Part shown: positions 50,201 through 59,444 of the stretch, piece by piece | How positions within the stretch are numbered: position 1 is the stretch's first letter | Layout of the letters: every line of letters starts with the position of its first letter | Source: DATHZQ01 sp965216945 | GTDB taxonomy: Bacteria; Actinomycetota; Acidimicrobiia; Spongiisociales; UBA5794 | Assembly (NCBI GenBank): GCA_965216945.1 | Contig: CBDCGU010000003.1 | Coordinates: forward strand, 2,914,001 to 2,978,000 | DNA: 64,000 nucleotides | Direction of reading: 5' to 3' | Program-made: the position numbers and the translations under genes | Notes under the pieces: model-generated | What the model saw: the letters and a program-made list of their open reading frames with translations, nothing else | Told to the model about the DNA's origin: nothing | The model's database searches: none

Positions 50201-51267
50201 GAGACGGCCTTGGTGACGACCTCGGCGATCAGGCTCAGCTCGTCGGCCGTGAGGTCGGGCCGGACGGGAATCGAGAGCACCTCGGATGCGAGCCGCTCGG
50301 TGACAGGCAGCGACACCTGCAAGTTGGCGAAGGGCTTCTGCCTGTGGGTGGGGATCGGGTAGTAGATGCCGTAACCGATACCGTGCTCCTCGAAGGCGGC
50401 AATCACGGCGTCGCGGTCGGGCGGTCGGATCGTGTATTGGTGATACACGTGTGTTGCATCCGGCGCCGTTTGCGGCACGTTCACCGCTTCAGGGAGGTGT
50501 TCGGCGTAGAACTCGGCGTGTGCCTGCCTCTGCTTGGTCCAGCCCGGCAGGTTGCGCAGCTGAATCAGCCCGATGGCGCCCTCGACGGCGGTCATGCGCT
50601 CGTTGAGACCGATCACATCGTGGACGTATCGCTCCTCCATGCCCTGGTTCCGGTAGATGCGCGCCATGCGGGCGAGCTCCGGATTCGAGGTGGTGATCAT
50701 GCCGCCCTCGCCGGTCGTCATGTTCTTCGTCGGGTAGAAGCTGAATGCGGCGAATTCGCCCATCGAGCCAACGGTCTCGGATCCGTACGTTGCGCCGTGG
50801 GCCTGGGCGGCGTCCTCGAACAGCAGGATGTTGCGGTCGGCGACGAGCTGGCGGATCTCGGCGCAGGGAGCAGGGTGACCGAACAGATGCACCGGCATGA
50901 TCGCCCGCGTCCGCGGCGTGAGATGGGGTTCGACATCGGCTGCGGTGAGGCAGTACGTCACCGGGTCGACATCGGCGAACACGGGAGTGGCCCCGATATG
51001 GCTCACGGCGTTGGCGGTGGCGGCGAATGTGAACGAGGGGACGATCACCTCATCGCCCGGTCCGACACCGGCGGCGAGCAAGCCGATGACGAGCGCCGCG
51101 GTGCCCGATCCGACAGCGACGCCCTCGCCGCTGCTGCAATACTCGGCGAACGCCTCCTCGAAGGCGCTCACGGATGGACCACCGGCGAGCATGCCGCTTC
51201 GCAGCACGTCGACGGTGGCCTCGATCTCTTCTTCGCCGATGATCGGGCGAGAAATGGGAATGCTCAT
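50197..51267 (-). CDS. wbpE: DegT/DnrJ/EryC1 sugar aminotransferase (WbpE type)
   Basis: A 356-residue PLP-dependent sugar aminotransferase. VAVGSGTAALVIGLLA and FTFAATANAVSHIGA are typical, LLFEDAAQAHGATY holds the PLP-ring Asp, and SFYPTKNMTTGEGG carries the PLP lysine. Predicted to add an amino group at C3 of the 3-keto UDP-uronic acid. ATG 51267 overlaps the stop of the acetyltransferase by one base. The longer upstream frame is antisense to wbpI and lies within wbpD. Confidence 0.85.
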   Translation of the reverse strand: MSIPISRPIIGEEEIEATVDVLRSGMLAGGPSVSAFEEAFAEYCSSGEGVAVGSGTAALVIGLLAAGVGPGDEVIVPSFTFAATANAVSHIGATPVFADVDPVTYCLTAADVEPHLTPRTRAIMPVHLFGHPAPCAEIRQLVADRNILLFEDAAQAHGATYGSETVGSMGEFAAFSFYPTKNMTTGEGGMITTSNPELARMARIYRNQGMEERYVHDVIGLNERMTAVEGAIGLIQLRNLPGWTKQRQAHAEFYAEHLPEAVNVPQTAPDATHVYHQYTIRPPDRDAVIAAFEEHGIGYGIYYPIPTHRQKPFANLQVSLPVTERLASEVLSIPVRPDLTADELSLIAEVVTKAVS

Positions 51268-51860
51268 CAGGCTCCTCGTTCGAGACCCTCGAGGGTCTCG
51301 GTGTAGCGATGTTGGTTGGAATCGTCGATCCAGCTTCCGTCGCCGTCCTTGCGCAGCGGTCGCCCGCTGTGACCAACCCAGCCGACTCTGCGGGCCGGGA
51401 CACCGACGACGAGACCGTGGGCCGGGACGTCGCGTGTCACGACCGCGCCGGCGGCTACCGTTGCCCATGGGCCGATCGTGACTCCGGGTACGACGACGGC
51501 GCGAGCGCCGATGGCTGCGCCTGTGCCGATCGTGACACCTGCCGCCTCCCAGTCGGAGGCGTCCTTGAGGCTCCCGTCCGGCTCGATCGAGCGAGGATAC
51601 ATGTCGTTGGTGAGTACGGCCGCGGGTCCGATGAACACACCCTCGCCGACGTCGGCGGGCGCATACACCAACGCATAGTTCTGAATCTTCGTGTTACGAC
51701 CGACGTGCACGCCATGATCGACGTAGGCGCCACGCCCGACGATGCACCCCTCCTCGACGACGGCGCCTTCCCGAACCTGGGCGAGATGCCAGATCTTGGC
51801 ACCCGCCCCGATTTGGGCGCGCGAGTCGACGTCTGCGGAGGGAGCGATGAACGGGTCCAT
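51267..51860 (-). CDS. wbpD: Hexapeptide-repeat N-acetyltransferase (WbpD type)
   Basis: A 197-residue left-handed beta-helix acetyltransferase. The repeats run from IAPSADVDSRAQIGAGAKIW through VGRNTKIQNYALVY, FIGPAAVLTNDMYPR and TVAAGAVVTRDVPAHGLVVG. The FIGPAAVLTND-PR pattern is that of UDP-sugar 3-N-acetyltransferases. It would acetylate the 3-amino group made by the aminotransferase. ATG 51860 is the first gene of the minus-strand operon; a TAACAT box lies 11 nt upstream. Confidence 0.85.
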   Translation of the reverse strand: MDPFIAPSADVDSRAQIGAGAKIWHLAQVREGAVVEEGCIVGRGAYVDHGVHVGRNTKIQNYALVYAPADVGEGVFIGPAAVLTNDMYPRSIEPDGSLKDASDWEAAGVTIGTGAAIGARAVVVPGVTIGPWATVAAGAVVTRDVPAHGLVVGVPARRVGWVGHSGRPLRKDGDGSWIDDSNQHRYTETLEGLERGA

Positions 51861-51871
51861 GTGCGCGGGCA

Positions 51872-51877
51872 ATGTTA
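51872..51877 (-). promoter_or_regulatory. Predicted -10 box of the wbpD-wbpA operon
   Basis: TAACAT on the minus strand, 11 nt before ATG 51860. The wbpI box lies 55 bp away in the other direction, so the two units are divergently controlled. Confidence 0.4.
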
Positions 51878-51932
51878 CCCGGTGCCGGGTGAGCCGCGAA
51901 CTTCCCGAGGCGGTTGGTGTCCCTGGTCCGGC

Positions 51933-51938
51933 TACGCT
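51933..51938 (+). promoter_or_regulatory. Predicted -10 box of wbpI
   Basis: TACGCT, 8 nt, GTG 51947; leaderless arrangement. Confidence 0.4.
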
Positions 51939-51946
51939 CATCGCCC

Positions 51947-53002
51947 GTGAAGCCGCCAATTCTCACGGTCGTCGGGGCGCGCCCCCAGTTCATCAAGGCC
52001 AAGCCGATCGGTTCCGCTCTGCAGGCCGCCGGGTACCGCGAGCTGCTGGTCCACACGGGTCAGCACTATGACGACGCGATGTCGGAGGCGATCTTTCGCG
52101 ATCTCGATCTCCGCGAAGCGGATATCAACCTCGGCGTCGGCTCCGGACGGCACGGTGCCCAAACCGGTGCCATGCTGGCCGGCATCGAAGAGGTGATCGT
52201 CGAGCACGAGCCCGCTGCCGTCATCACGTACGGCGACACGAACTCGACCATCGCCGGGGCGCTCGCCGCCGCCAAGCTCCACGTGCCCACTGCCCATGTC
52301 GAGGCCGGCCTGCGATCCCACAACCGGGTGATGCCGGAGGAGCTCAACCGGATCGCCACAGACCATCTCTCCGATCTGCTGTTCGCACCAACGGAGCTGG
52401 CCATGAAGAACCTGGCGAGTGAGGGCCTGGCCGAGCGAAGCCGTTTGGTGGGAGACGTGATGGTCGACATGTTGCTCTCGGTCGATCTCGACTCCGTCGA
52501 GCGTCCCGGATGGGCCGACGGCCGCTACGTGGTCGCCACCATCCACCGCGCCGAGAACACGGACGACGCAAATCGACTTGCGGCGATCCTCTCCGCGCTC
52601 GCCGCTTTTCCCCTCCCCGTGCATCTGCTGGCGCATCCCCGGCTGGTCCATACCGCCGACCGGTTGGGGCTTGGTGCCCAACTCGACACCGGTGCACTGC
52701 AGTCGCATGACCCGGTGCCGTACACGACGCTGCTCGCCATCGCTGCGCAAGCCACCGCCGTCGTGACGGACTCGGGAGGTCTGCAGAAGGAAGCCTTCGT
52801 CCTCGGCACGCCATGCACGACGGTGCGAACCGAGACCGAGTGGCCGGAGACGTTCGCCGGTGGGATGAATATGCTCGCCCCGGAGTCGCTCGGCGACCTT
52901 GCGAGCGTGGCTTTACGCAGCGTGGCGAAAGTGGACACCGATCCCTACGGCACGGGTGACGCCGCCGGGCTCGTTGTGGAGGCGCTGGGCGAATTGCTCT
53001 GA
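51947..53002 (+). CDS. wbpI: Non-hydrolysing UDP-GlcNAc 2-epimerase family (WecB/WbpI type)
   Basis: A 351-residue GT-B-fold epimerase. Conserved segments are VVGARPQFIKAKP, VTYGDTNSTIAGAL-like block, HVEAGLRSHNRVMPEELNR and TDSGGLQKEA. WecB makes UDP-ManNAc; WbpI makes UDP-ManNAc3NAcA from UDP-GlcNAc3NAcA. The adjacent divergent wbpD-E-B-A genes favour the WbpI role, but UDP-ManNAc production for the dehydrogenase at 46447 is also possible. GTG 51947 has a TACGCT box 8 nt upstream. The stop overlaps the next start by one base. Confidence 0.85.
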   Translation: MKPPILTVVGARPQFIKAKPIGSALQAAGYRELLVHTGQHYDDAMSEAIFRDLDLREADINLGVGSGRHGAQTGAMLAGIEEVIVEHEPAAVITYGDTNSTIAGALAAAKLHVPTAHVEAGLRSHNRVMPEELNRIATDHLSDLLFAPTELAMKNLASEGLAERSRLVGDVMVDMLLSVDLDSVERPGWADGRYVVATIHRAENTDDANRLAAILSALAAFPLPVHLLAHPRLVHTADRLGLGAQLDTGALQSHDPVPYTTLLAIAAQATAVVTDSGGLQKEAFVLGTPCTTVRTETEWPETFAGGMNMLAPESLGDLASVALRSVAKVDTDPYGTGDAAGLVVEALGELL

Positions 53003-54102
53003 TGAGAGTCCTGATGGTGGTGATGTCGCCGCTCGCCCACGACGGAAGGGTGCGGCGCGAGGCCGGCGCCCTCGCCGGCGCCGGACATACCGTGACGGTG
53101 GTCGGACGTGGTCCCGTCGGCGAACCTCTCGCCGGCGTCGACATGATCTCTGTGGGCGCCGATGCGTCGCGGGCGGGGGAGCGGCGTCCGTCGCGGCTGC
53201 GCAATGCGGCGCGCTACGTCGCCCAACCGGAGCGCCTGCACATGATCGAACGCAAGTTCGGCGACGCGGTCGGTGAAGCCGTGGCAGGCCAGGTCTTCGA
53301 TGTGTATCACGCCCACGACCTGCCGACGTTGCCCTTGGTGACCAACCTCGCCGCAGGGCGACCTGTCGTCTACGACGCCCACGAGTGCTGGGTCGGCAGG
53401 AAGCGGACGTGGCGGCCCACGCCACTGGGCGACCGGCGAGCCCTGGCGGAGGAGCGGCGGCTTGCTGCGTCGACGGCCGCAGTCATCACCGTGTCGCCGG
53501 GCTTGGCCACGTGGTTTGCCACCGAGCACGGCATCGACGATGCGGTCGTGGTGCGCAACACCTCTCCGGCCGAGCCGGAGCGGGCCGAGCCCGGGTCCAT
53601 CGGCTATGTCGCCTACGCCGGCAACGTGACCGGCGGGCGCGACCTGGAGACGGTCGTGGCGGGCGCTGGTCGCGCCGGCGTCGACGTGCGGTTCATGGGG
53701 TCGCGCATGTCGGATGCCCCGGCTGTCGTCACCGCCGTCGCCCCACCGGCTGCACCCCGTGAGGTCTCCCAGTTCCTGCGCGGCGGGGGATTGGCCGTCG
53801 TGCCGCTGGAGGATTCGTGCCTCAACCACCGCCTCGCACTTCCCAACAAGCTCTTCCACGCGATCGCCGCCGGTGTCCCCGTCATCGCATCTGAGCTTCC
53901 CGAGCTCGGGGCGTTCGTGCGCGAGTGGGATGTGGGCACGACGTATCACCCTGGGGACACTGATTCGTTTGCGGCCGCGGTGGACAGGATGCGCACCCGG
54001 CACGCCCACCACGTCGCGGCGGTTGAGCATGCGCGGCGGTCGATCGACTGGTCGGCGGATGCTGCGGCGCTGCTGGACGTCTACAAACGGCTGGGGATGT
54101 GA
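53002..54102 (+). CDS. Glycosyltransferase, GT4-like (first of five)
   Basis: A 366-residue GT-B transferase. Residues 1-36 form the first Rossmann strand (MVVMSPLAHDGRVRREAGAL), HAHDLPTLP is at 103-111, YDAHECW at 124-130, and LALPNKLFHAIAAGVPVIASELP near 278-300. In the last block the two acidic residues of the usual EX7E pattern are replaced (R/H), so its nucleotide contacts may be atypical. It transfers a sugar in surface-glycan assembly; donor and acceptor are unknown. It is coupled to wbpI (TGATG) and to the next gene (GTGA). Confidence 0.83.
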   Translation: MRVLMVVMSPLAHDGRVRREAGALAGAGHTVTVVGRGPVGEPLAGVDMISVGADASRAGERRPSRLRNAARYVAQPERLHMIERKFGDAVGEAVAGQVFDVYHAHDLPTLPLVTNLAAGRPVVYDAHECWVGRKRTWRPTPLGDRRALAEERRLAASTAAVITVSPGLATWFATEHGIDDAVVVRNTSPAEPERAEPGSIGYVAYAGNVTGGRDLETVVAGAGRAGVDVRFMGSRMSDAPAVVTAVAPPAAPREVSQFLRGGGLAVVPLEDSCLNHRLALPNKLFHAIAAGVPVIASELPELGAFVREWDVGTTYHPGDTDSFAAAVDRMRTRHAHHVAAVEHARRSIDWSADAAALLDVYKRLGM

Positions 54103-55334
54103 CGGAGGTGGCTGCCTACGACGTGGCGATGCTGCTCACCAACCCCATGACCAACGACTCGCGGGTCGAGAAGGAAGCGGAGACCCTCGCCGCTGCGGGG
54201 CTGTCGGTCGTTGTCGTGGCCCTGGCCGCTGAGGGTCTCGCTGAGCACGAGCAGCGTGGCGGTTACGAGATCAAGCGCATCCACTACGACTGGGTGCCCG
54301 AGTCCGTTCGTAAGCGCAGCTCGCTCGATGGCAGTGCGACGAAGCCGAGCCTCGCCAAGAAGCTGGTGACCCTCGGCATCAAGTCGGTGCGCAAGGTGCT
54401 GCAAACGGTGTTCGTGTCGCGGCATCGCGTGCGGGCGTACCGTCGCTCGATGCTTCCGCATGTACCCGAGGCGAAGGTGGTGCACGCCCACGATCTGATG
54501 ACCCTCGAGACGGGAGCGAGGCTTGCGGAGAGCTGGGGTGTGCCGCTCGTCTACGACAGTCATGAGCTCTACACCGAGATCGGCGTCGGCTGGAACGCAT
54601 TCGAGAAATGGTTGTGGGAGCGATTCGAGAGGCGGTGGATCGCCGAGGCAGACCTGGTCGTCACCGTGTCACCCGAGATCGCCGATGAGCTGCACCGACG
54701 CTATTCGCTCCGCAACCGGCCCTTGGTCGTGAAGAATGCACCGCCCTGTGGTGTTCCCAGCGCGTCGGACGTGCGCTCCGACTGCAGTGTGGGACCGGAC
54801 ACCCCGCTTGCCGTGTACGCCGGGGGGGTGACGGCGGTCCGAGGTGTCGATCACGTCGTAGAAGCGATCGCCGGGTCGGCCGATTGGCATCTCGCCATCG
54901 TCGGAGGCGGGCCCGGTGCCGCCGAGCTCGCACCCCTCGTCGCTTCCCTCGGCGTCGACGATCGAGTGCACGTGCTCGAGCCGCGACCTGCGGCCGAGTT
55001 GCCTGCGTACCTGTCCACCGGTGACGTTGGTGTTCATGCGCTACTCCCCACCTGCCTCAACCACGAGTACGCCCTGCCCAACAAGCTGTTCGACTACCTG
55101 CAGGCCGGTTTGCCGGTGGCGGTCAGCGACCTGACATCCATGCGATCACTCCTGTCCGCGGCCGGAGTGGGCGAGTTCTTCGATCCCACCCGGCCGGGCA
55201 GTATCCTGGCGGCCCTGCACAGGGTCCAGGAGAACCGAGCCCGGTACCGCGCCGCCGTCGCCACCGGACGGTGGGACTGGGGGCCCGAAGCGGCAACACT
55301 CCTCGAGGGCTACCGACGTCTCGGAGCATTGTGA
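54099..55334 (+). CDS. Glycosyltransferase, GT4-like (second of five)
   Basis: A 411-residue GT-B transferase with LLTNPMTNDSRVEKEAETLA at the N-terminus, VVHAHDLMTLETG, VYDSHELYTEIG, VVTVSPEIADEL and the donor block NHEYALPNKLFDYLQAGLPV, in which the acidic residue is kept. The GTG at 54099 overlaps the previous stop; its own stop overlaps the next ATG by one base. The specific linkage is unknown; context assigns it to the exported polysaccharide. Confidence 0.85.
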   Translation: MTEVAAYDVAMLLTNPMTNDSRVEKEAETLAAAGLSVVVVALAAEGLAEHEQRGGYEIKRIHYDWVPESVRKRSSLDGSATKPSLAKKLVTLGIKSVRKVLQTVFVSRHRVRAYRRSMLPHVPEAKVVHAHDLMTLETGARLAESWGVPLVYDSHELYTEIGVGWNAFEKWLWERFERRWIAEADLVVTVSPEIADELHRRYSLRNRPLVVKNAPPCGVPSASDVRSDCSVGPDTPLAVYAGGVTAVRGVDHVVEAIAGSADWHLAIVGGGPGAAELAPLVASLGVDDRVHVLEPRPAAELPAYLSTGDVGVHALLPTCLNHEYALPNKLFDYLQAGLPVAVSDLTSMRSLLSAAGVGEFFDPTRPGSILAALHRVQENRARYRAAVATGRWDWGPEAATLLEGYRRLGAL

Positions 55335-56872
55335 TGGCAGACAACACCAACCCCCGCCGGCCGCGGATTGCCATGATCGTCGCCAATCCCGTGACGGTCG
55401 ACATTCGGGTGAAGAAGGCGGCTGCGAGCATGGTCTCGGCCGGATTCGACGTGCGAGTCTTCGCCCTGGCGCAGGGTGCCGGTCGAGAGGAGGTGCACAT
55501 CGGAGGAGCCACCGTGGTGCGCATCCCCACCCCCCATCGCGTTCGCCGTGCTGCCAAGCCGCCCAAGGCCCCGCGCAGTGAGCGAGTGGCAGAGCTGCAC
55601 CGGTACAACCGGGCGAGGCGCCTGCTTCACGAACAGGACGGCGCCTATCACCTGGCCAAGCTCGAGGAGCAGGCTGGGTCATCTGCTGCGGACAGGGCTC
55701 GACTCGAGGCACAGAAGGCTTGGTGGCGGGTTCGACACGAAGCAGTGAAGATGCCCGAGCGCCTCACCTACCGGCTTCAGAACGTCGGGAACGGGGAGCG
55801 AGCAAAGGCGCGATCGCGGTATCGAGGCTGGCGCCACGAGTTCCCCGAGTTCCAGGACTACGAGCTCGCATTCGCCGGCGAGATCGACGCGTATGCGCCT
55901 GACATCATTCATGCACACGACGTGCACATGCTGGCCATTGCGGCCAGAGCCAAGGCGCGGCTGCGAAGGAGGGGGCTGCAGACCGCGCTGCTGTACGACA
56001 GCCACGAGTACATCCAGGGTCTGGCCACGTGGAAGGGCAACAAGCTCCAAGGGCTGATCGACCTCGAGGCCGAGTTCATTCGTGATGCGGACGCCATCGT
56101 CACCGTGTCGAGGCCGATCAGCCAACGGTTGCAGCGCGACTATGGCGTCGCCGTCTTCGGCGAGGTCATGAACGCTCCCGTACTCGATCCATCCACCCAC
56201 GGCCTCGAGGTGCCTTCGCTGCGCCAGGACGGTGGCGTTCCGCACGGTGTGCGACTTCTCGCATACAGCGGTGGGCTCGACGCCACCCGCGGGGTCGACA
56301 CCATGTGCGCCGGGCTCGAGTTCTTGCCCGACGACGTGCACGCCGTGCTCATCATCAAGCGGGTCAACAGCCTCGTCGTCGACATGCTGCAACGGGGCAA
56401 GCAGGCGGGCTATGCCCACCGGATCCACACCACGGACTTCGTCGACCCAGCCATCCTGCCGCAGTACCTCGCCGAGGCCGACGTCGGCGTACATCCGCTG
56501 GCGCGCGCCGGTGACAACCACGAGGTGGCCCTCCCCAACAAGCTCTTCGATTACATCCATGCCGGGTTGCCCGTCGTCGTCTCGGATTGCGAAGCCATGG
56601 ACGAGCTGGTCAATCGGCTCGGTGTGGGTGTCTCGTTCGTTGCCGGCGACCCGCAATCATTCGCAACCGCAACGATGAAGGTTCTCGACGATCTGGCGAC
56701 ATTTGCGGACCGGGTGGACGACCCCGACCTCTTGCGCAAGTTCTCGTGGGGTACCCAGGCCCGGGTGCTGCTCGACGCCTACCGCTCGATCCTGCCTGCG
56801 GGCTGCGCCGACGCCATCGGCGAACCTGCCGATTCGCTCGATCTCGTCGAGCGGCCCGTGAACGATGCCTGA
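55334..56872 (+). CDS. Glycosyltransferase, GT4-like with basic helical insert (third of five)
   Basis: A 512-residue transferase. The N-terminal strand is IAMIVANPVTVDIRVKKAA; a charged helical insert of about 100 residues (75-165) follows, ending in PEFQDYELAF. Active-site motifs are intact: HAHDVHML (193-200), YDSHEYIQ (221-228) and HEVALPNKLFDY (396-407). The insert and the F/LQDYEL element recur in the next two proteins, so these three are paralogues. ATG 55334 shares a base with the preceding stop. Donor and acceptor are unknown. Confidence 0.83.
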   Translation: MADNTNPRRPRIAMIVANPVTVDIRVKKAAASMVSAGFDVRVFALAQGAGREEVHIGGATVVRIPTPHRVRRAAKPPKAPRSERVAELHRYNRARRLLHEQDGAYHLAKLEEQAGSSAADRARLEAQKAWWRVRHEAVKMPERLTYRLQNVGNGERAKARSRYRGWRHEFPEFQDYELAFAGEIDAYAPDIIHAHDVHMLAIAARAKARLRRRGLQTALLYDSHEYIQGLATWKGNKLQGLIDLEAEFIRDADAIVTVSRPISQRLQRDYGVAVFGEVMNAPVLDPSTHGLEVPSLRQDGGVPHGVRLLAYSGGLDATRGVDTMCAGLEFLPDDVHAVLIIKRVNSLVVDMLQRGKQAGYAHRIHTTDFVDPAILPQYLAEADVGVHPLARAGDNHEVALPNKLFDYIHAGLPVVVSDCEAMDELVNRLGVGVSFVAGDPQSFATATMKVLDDLATFADRVDDPDLLRKFSWGTQARVLLDAYRSILPAGCADAIGEPADSLDLVERPVNDA

Positions 56873-59444
56873 CTCCGCACCCACGCTGGCTTTCCTCGTC
56901 GCCAACGACGTGTCGAACGACGAACGGGTGCTCCAGATGGCGGCCAGCGCCGCGGGAGCAGGGTTCGACGTGACCGTCTTCGGGGTGTCGCTGCAGGGCA
57001 CGCCGCGAACCACGTTCGTCAACGGAGCGGAGATCGTACGGCCCCCGGTACGGGCAGATCTCACCGCCGCCAACCGCCACGCCATGGGGCGTCTGCGCCG
57101 ATCGGCCTCCGAGCGGGTGACGCGGGCGCGTCGCACGCACAGGGCCAACCGGGCACGTCGCATGGTGTACCAGCGCGACGGCACCTACATGCTGCTCCGG
57201 CTCAAGGAGGAGATGGCCGGCAAAGGCCGCGTCGGTGGTCTCTACGTCAAGGCCCGCCGCCGGCTCTGGCAGCTCCAATACGAGGCGGTGAAGATGCCCG
57301 AGCGTATCTCCCATCGCCGGCTCACCGCCGCCGTCGCCGCTCTCGACGAGAAGGAGGCGGAGCCTGAGCACAAGGGGTCCTGGCGACGCGTGCTGCCCGA
57401 GCTCCAGGACTACGAGCTCGTGCTGGGGCCCCTGCTCGACGAGCTCCGGCCCGATGTCGTTCTGGCGTGCGGTGTGGAGCTGCTCGGCGTTGGGGCCAGG
57501 GCGGTCTACCGGCGCCGGGCCGCCGGCGACGCCGCTCATCTGGTCTACGACCGGAGGCGCGAGCTTGCGAGCCCAGACTCGCCGGCCGACCAGGCCCGCA
57601 CCGAACTGGAAGGGGAGTTCCTCGGCGCAGTCGACGCCGTCCTGGCTCCCGCTGCATCTCTCATTCCCGAGCCGGCGGTCACCCGGCCCGACGCCGTCGT
57701 CCTCGACGCTCCGTTGCCGGTGGAGCCGGCGCCCCGCCACCGGACCGTGCGTACGGCGGCAGACGTGCCGGACGATGCCATCCTGCTGCTGTGGATCGAC
57801 GTGGCAGGGAATGCCAACGGCCTCGAGGATCTCGTCGACGCCACGTATGACATGCCTGGAGCCCCCTACGTCGTCGTGCTGAGTCACCGCACTCCTTCCA
57901 TCGAGGCGGCAGTCGCCCACGCCGATGCGTTGGGGATGGGCGAGCGGATGCGAGTTGTCACGCCACCGGAGCCGGATGATCTCGCCGCTTTCACAGCGGG
58001 TGCCGACGCCGGGGTCATCACGGAACTCACGGGTGCCCCGGGCATGGGTGCCGTGCCACGGTCGCTCCTGACGCTCGTCCACGGTGGGGTGCCGGTGGTC
58101 GCTCCGCACACACCGGAGATCGAACGATTCCTCTCCGAACACTTCGTCGGCGCCACGTTCAATGGAGACAGCGTGGTGTCGCTCCGTCGCACACTGCGCA
58201 CCGTCGTCGACAAGCGTGCCACCTACCGCGCAGCCATCGACGATGCGGTGGTCGAGGAGACGTCTTGGGATACGCAGGCGACGCGCATGCTTGCCGTGCT
58301 CACCGATTTGACGGGATTCCACCCGGCGGCCACGCCGCGGCTCCACACCATCCGAGAGCGGGCCACCGCCGAGCTGTCGGTGCGCACGCAGAGGGGGCCG
58401 GCCGAATTCCATCTCGCCATCGGTCCAACCAACATGGCCGGGCAGGGCACCGCATGGGCCGAGGCGTTGGAGCGGGCAGGCGGCGTCGCCACTCGTACGT
58501 TCCAGTTCGCCAGGGAGACCAGCTACGGCTTTCCCACCGATGTCACGCTGACGAACGAGATGCGGGCGTCGCGGGAGTGGCAGCGCACCCAGGCGGACAC
58601 ATTGCTCGGTTGGGCCACCCACCTGCTGTGTGAGAACGGTCTCAGTCTGTTCGGCGCCCTCAATGGTGGTTGGGCCTCCGGCGACGTTCCCATGCTGGCC
58701 AAGGCAGGTTTGCACATGGCCGTGGTGTTGCACGGTTCGGAGATCCGCCACCCCGACCGCCATCGGCAGCTCGAGCCGTGGAGTCCGTTCAATGCGATGC
58801 CTGCGCACCAGGTCGAACGCTTGCAAGTGTCGGCCGAGCAGCTGGCTCGCCGCCTCATCGACTCGGAGATCCCGCTGTTCCTGACGACGAACGACCTCAT
58901 GGACTATGTCGACGGCACGTGGTTGCCCACAGTCGTCGACATGGCGCGCTGGCAAACCGATGTTGAGCCCTTGCAGACGGAGGAGATCGTCGTTACACAC
59001 ATTCCGTCGCGCGGCACCATGAAGGGCACGGCTGTGGTCGACCGAGTGATCGCCAGGCTGGCGGAGGATCCCCACCTGCCGGTCACGTACCGGCGATTGG
59101 AGGACCTGCATTACACTGAGGTGCCCAAACACATCCAGTCGGCCGACATCGTGATCGACCAGCTGGCGCTCGGGGAATATGGAGTAGCCGCCGTCGAGGC
59201 CATGGCGGCAGGGCGCGTCGTGGTGGCCAACGTCGCCGATCGGGTGCGATCCCGCATCGGTGAAGACCTCCCCATCGTCCAGGCGACTCCCGCCACGCTC
59301 GAAGACGTCATACGAGACATCGCAGAGCGGCGCGAGACCTACCGGGCGACTGCCCTCCGAGGATTCGAATACGCCCGTGCGATCCACGACGGCCGCCGTT
59401 CCGTCGAGATCCTGACCCACTGGATGCGGGCGACCCGTGACTGA
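56865..59444 (+). CDS. Double glycosyltransferase; N-half degenerate, C-half intact-looking
   Basis: An 859-residue protein with two GT-B-like halves. The N-half (1 to about 490) aligns with its neighbours through FLVANDVSNDERVLQMA and LPELQDYELVLGPLLDE but has lost the motifs: HDVH is CGVE (202-205), YDxHE is YDRRRE (228-233), and the donor block is GMGAVPRSLLTLVHGG. The C-half (about 515-859) keeps HGSEIR (623-628), HIPSRGTMKGT (712-722) and DIVIDQLALGEYG (761-773), typical of another GT4-like group. I infer that only the C-half transfers sugar, while the N-half may bind glycan or partners. The start overlaps the previous gene by 8 nt. Confidence 0.78.
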   Translation: MPDSAPTLAFLVANDVSNDERVLQMAASAAGAGFDVTVFGVSLQGTPRTTFVNGAEIVRPPVRADLTAANRHAMGRLRRSASERVTRARRTHRANRARRMVYQRDGTYMLLRLKEEMAGKGRVGGLYVKARRRLWQLQYEAVKMPERISHRRLTAAVAALDEKEAEPEHKGSWRRVLPELQDYELVLGPLLDELRPDVVLACGVELLGVGARAVYRRRAAGDAAHLVYDRRRELASPDSPADQARTELEGEFLGAVDAVLAPAASLIPEPAVTRPDAVVLDAPLPVEPAPRHRTVRTAADVPDDAILLLWIDVAGNANGLEDLVDATYDMPGAPYVVVLSHRTPSIEAAVAHADALGMGERMRVVTPPEPDDLAAFTAGADAGVITELTGAPGMGAVPRSLLTLVHGGVPVVAPHTPEIERFLSEHFVGATFNGDSVVSLRRTLRTVVDKRATYRAAIDDAVVEETSWDTQATRMLAVLTDLTGFHPAATPRLHTIRERATAELSVRTQRGPAEFHLAIGPTNMAGQGTAWAEALERAGGVATRTFQFARETSYGFPTDVTLTNEMRASREWQRTQADTLLGWATHLLCENGLSLFGALNGGWASGDVPMLAKAGLHMAVVLHGSEIRHPDRHRQLEPWSPFNAMPAHQVERLQVSAEQLARRLIDSEIPLFLTTNDLMDYVDGTWLPTVVDMARWQTDVEPLQTEEIVVTHIPSRGTMKGTAVVDRVIARLAEDPHLPVTYRRLEDLHYTEVPKHIQSADIVIDQLALGEYGVAAVEAMAAGRVVVANVADRVRSRIGEDLPIVQATPATLEDVIRDIAERRETYRATALRGFEYARAIHDGRRSVEILTHWMRATRD

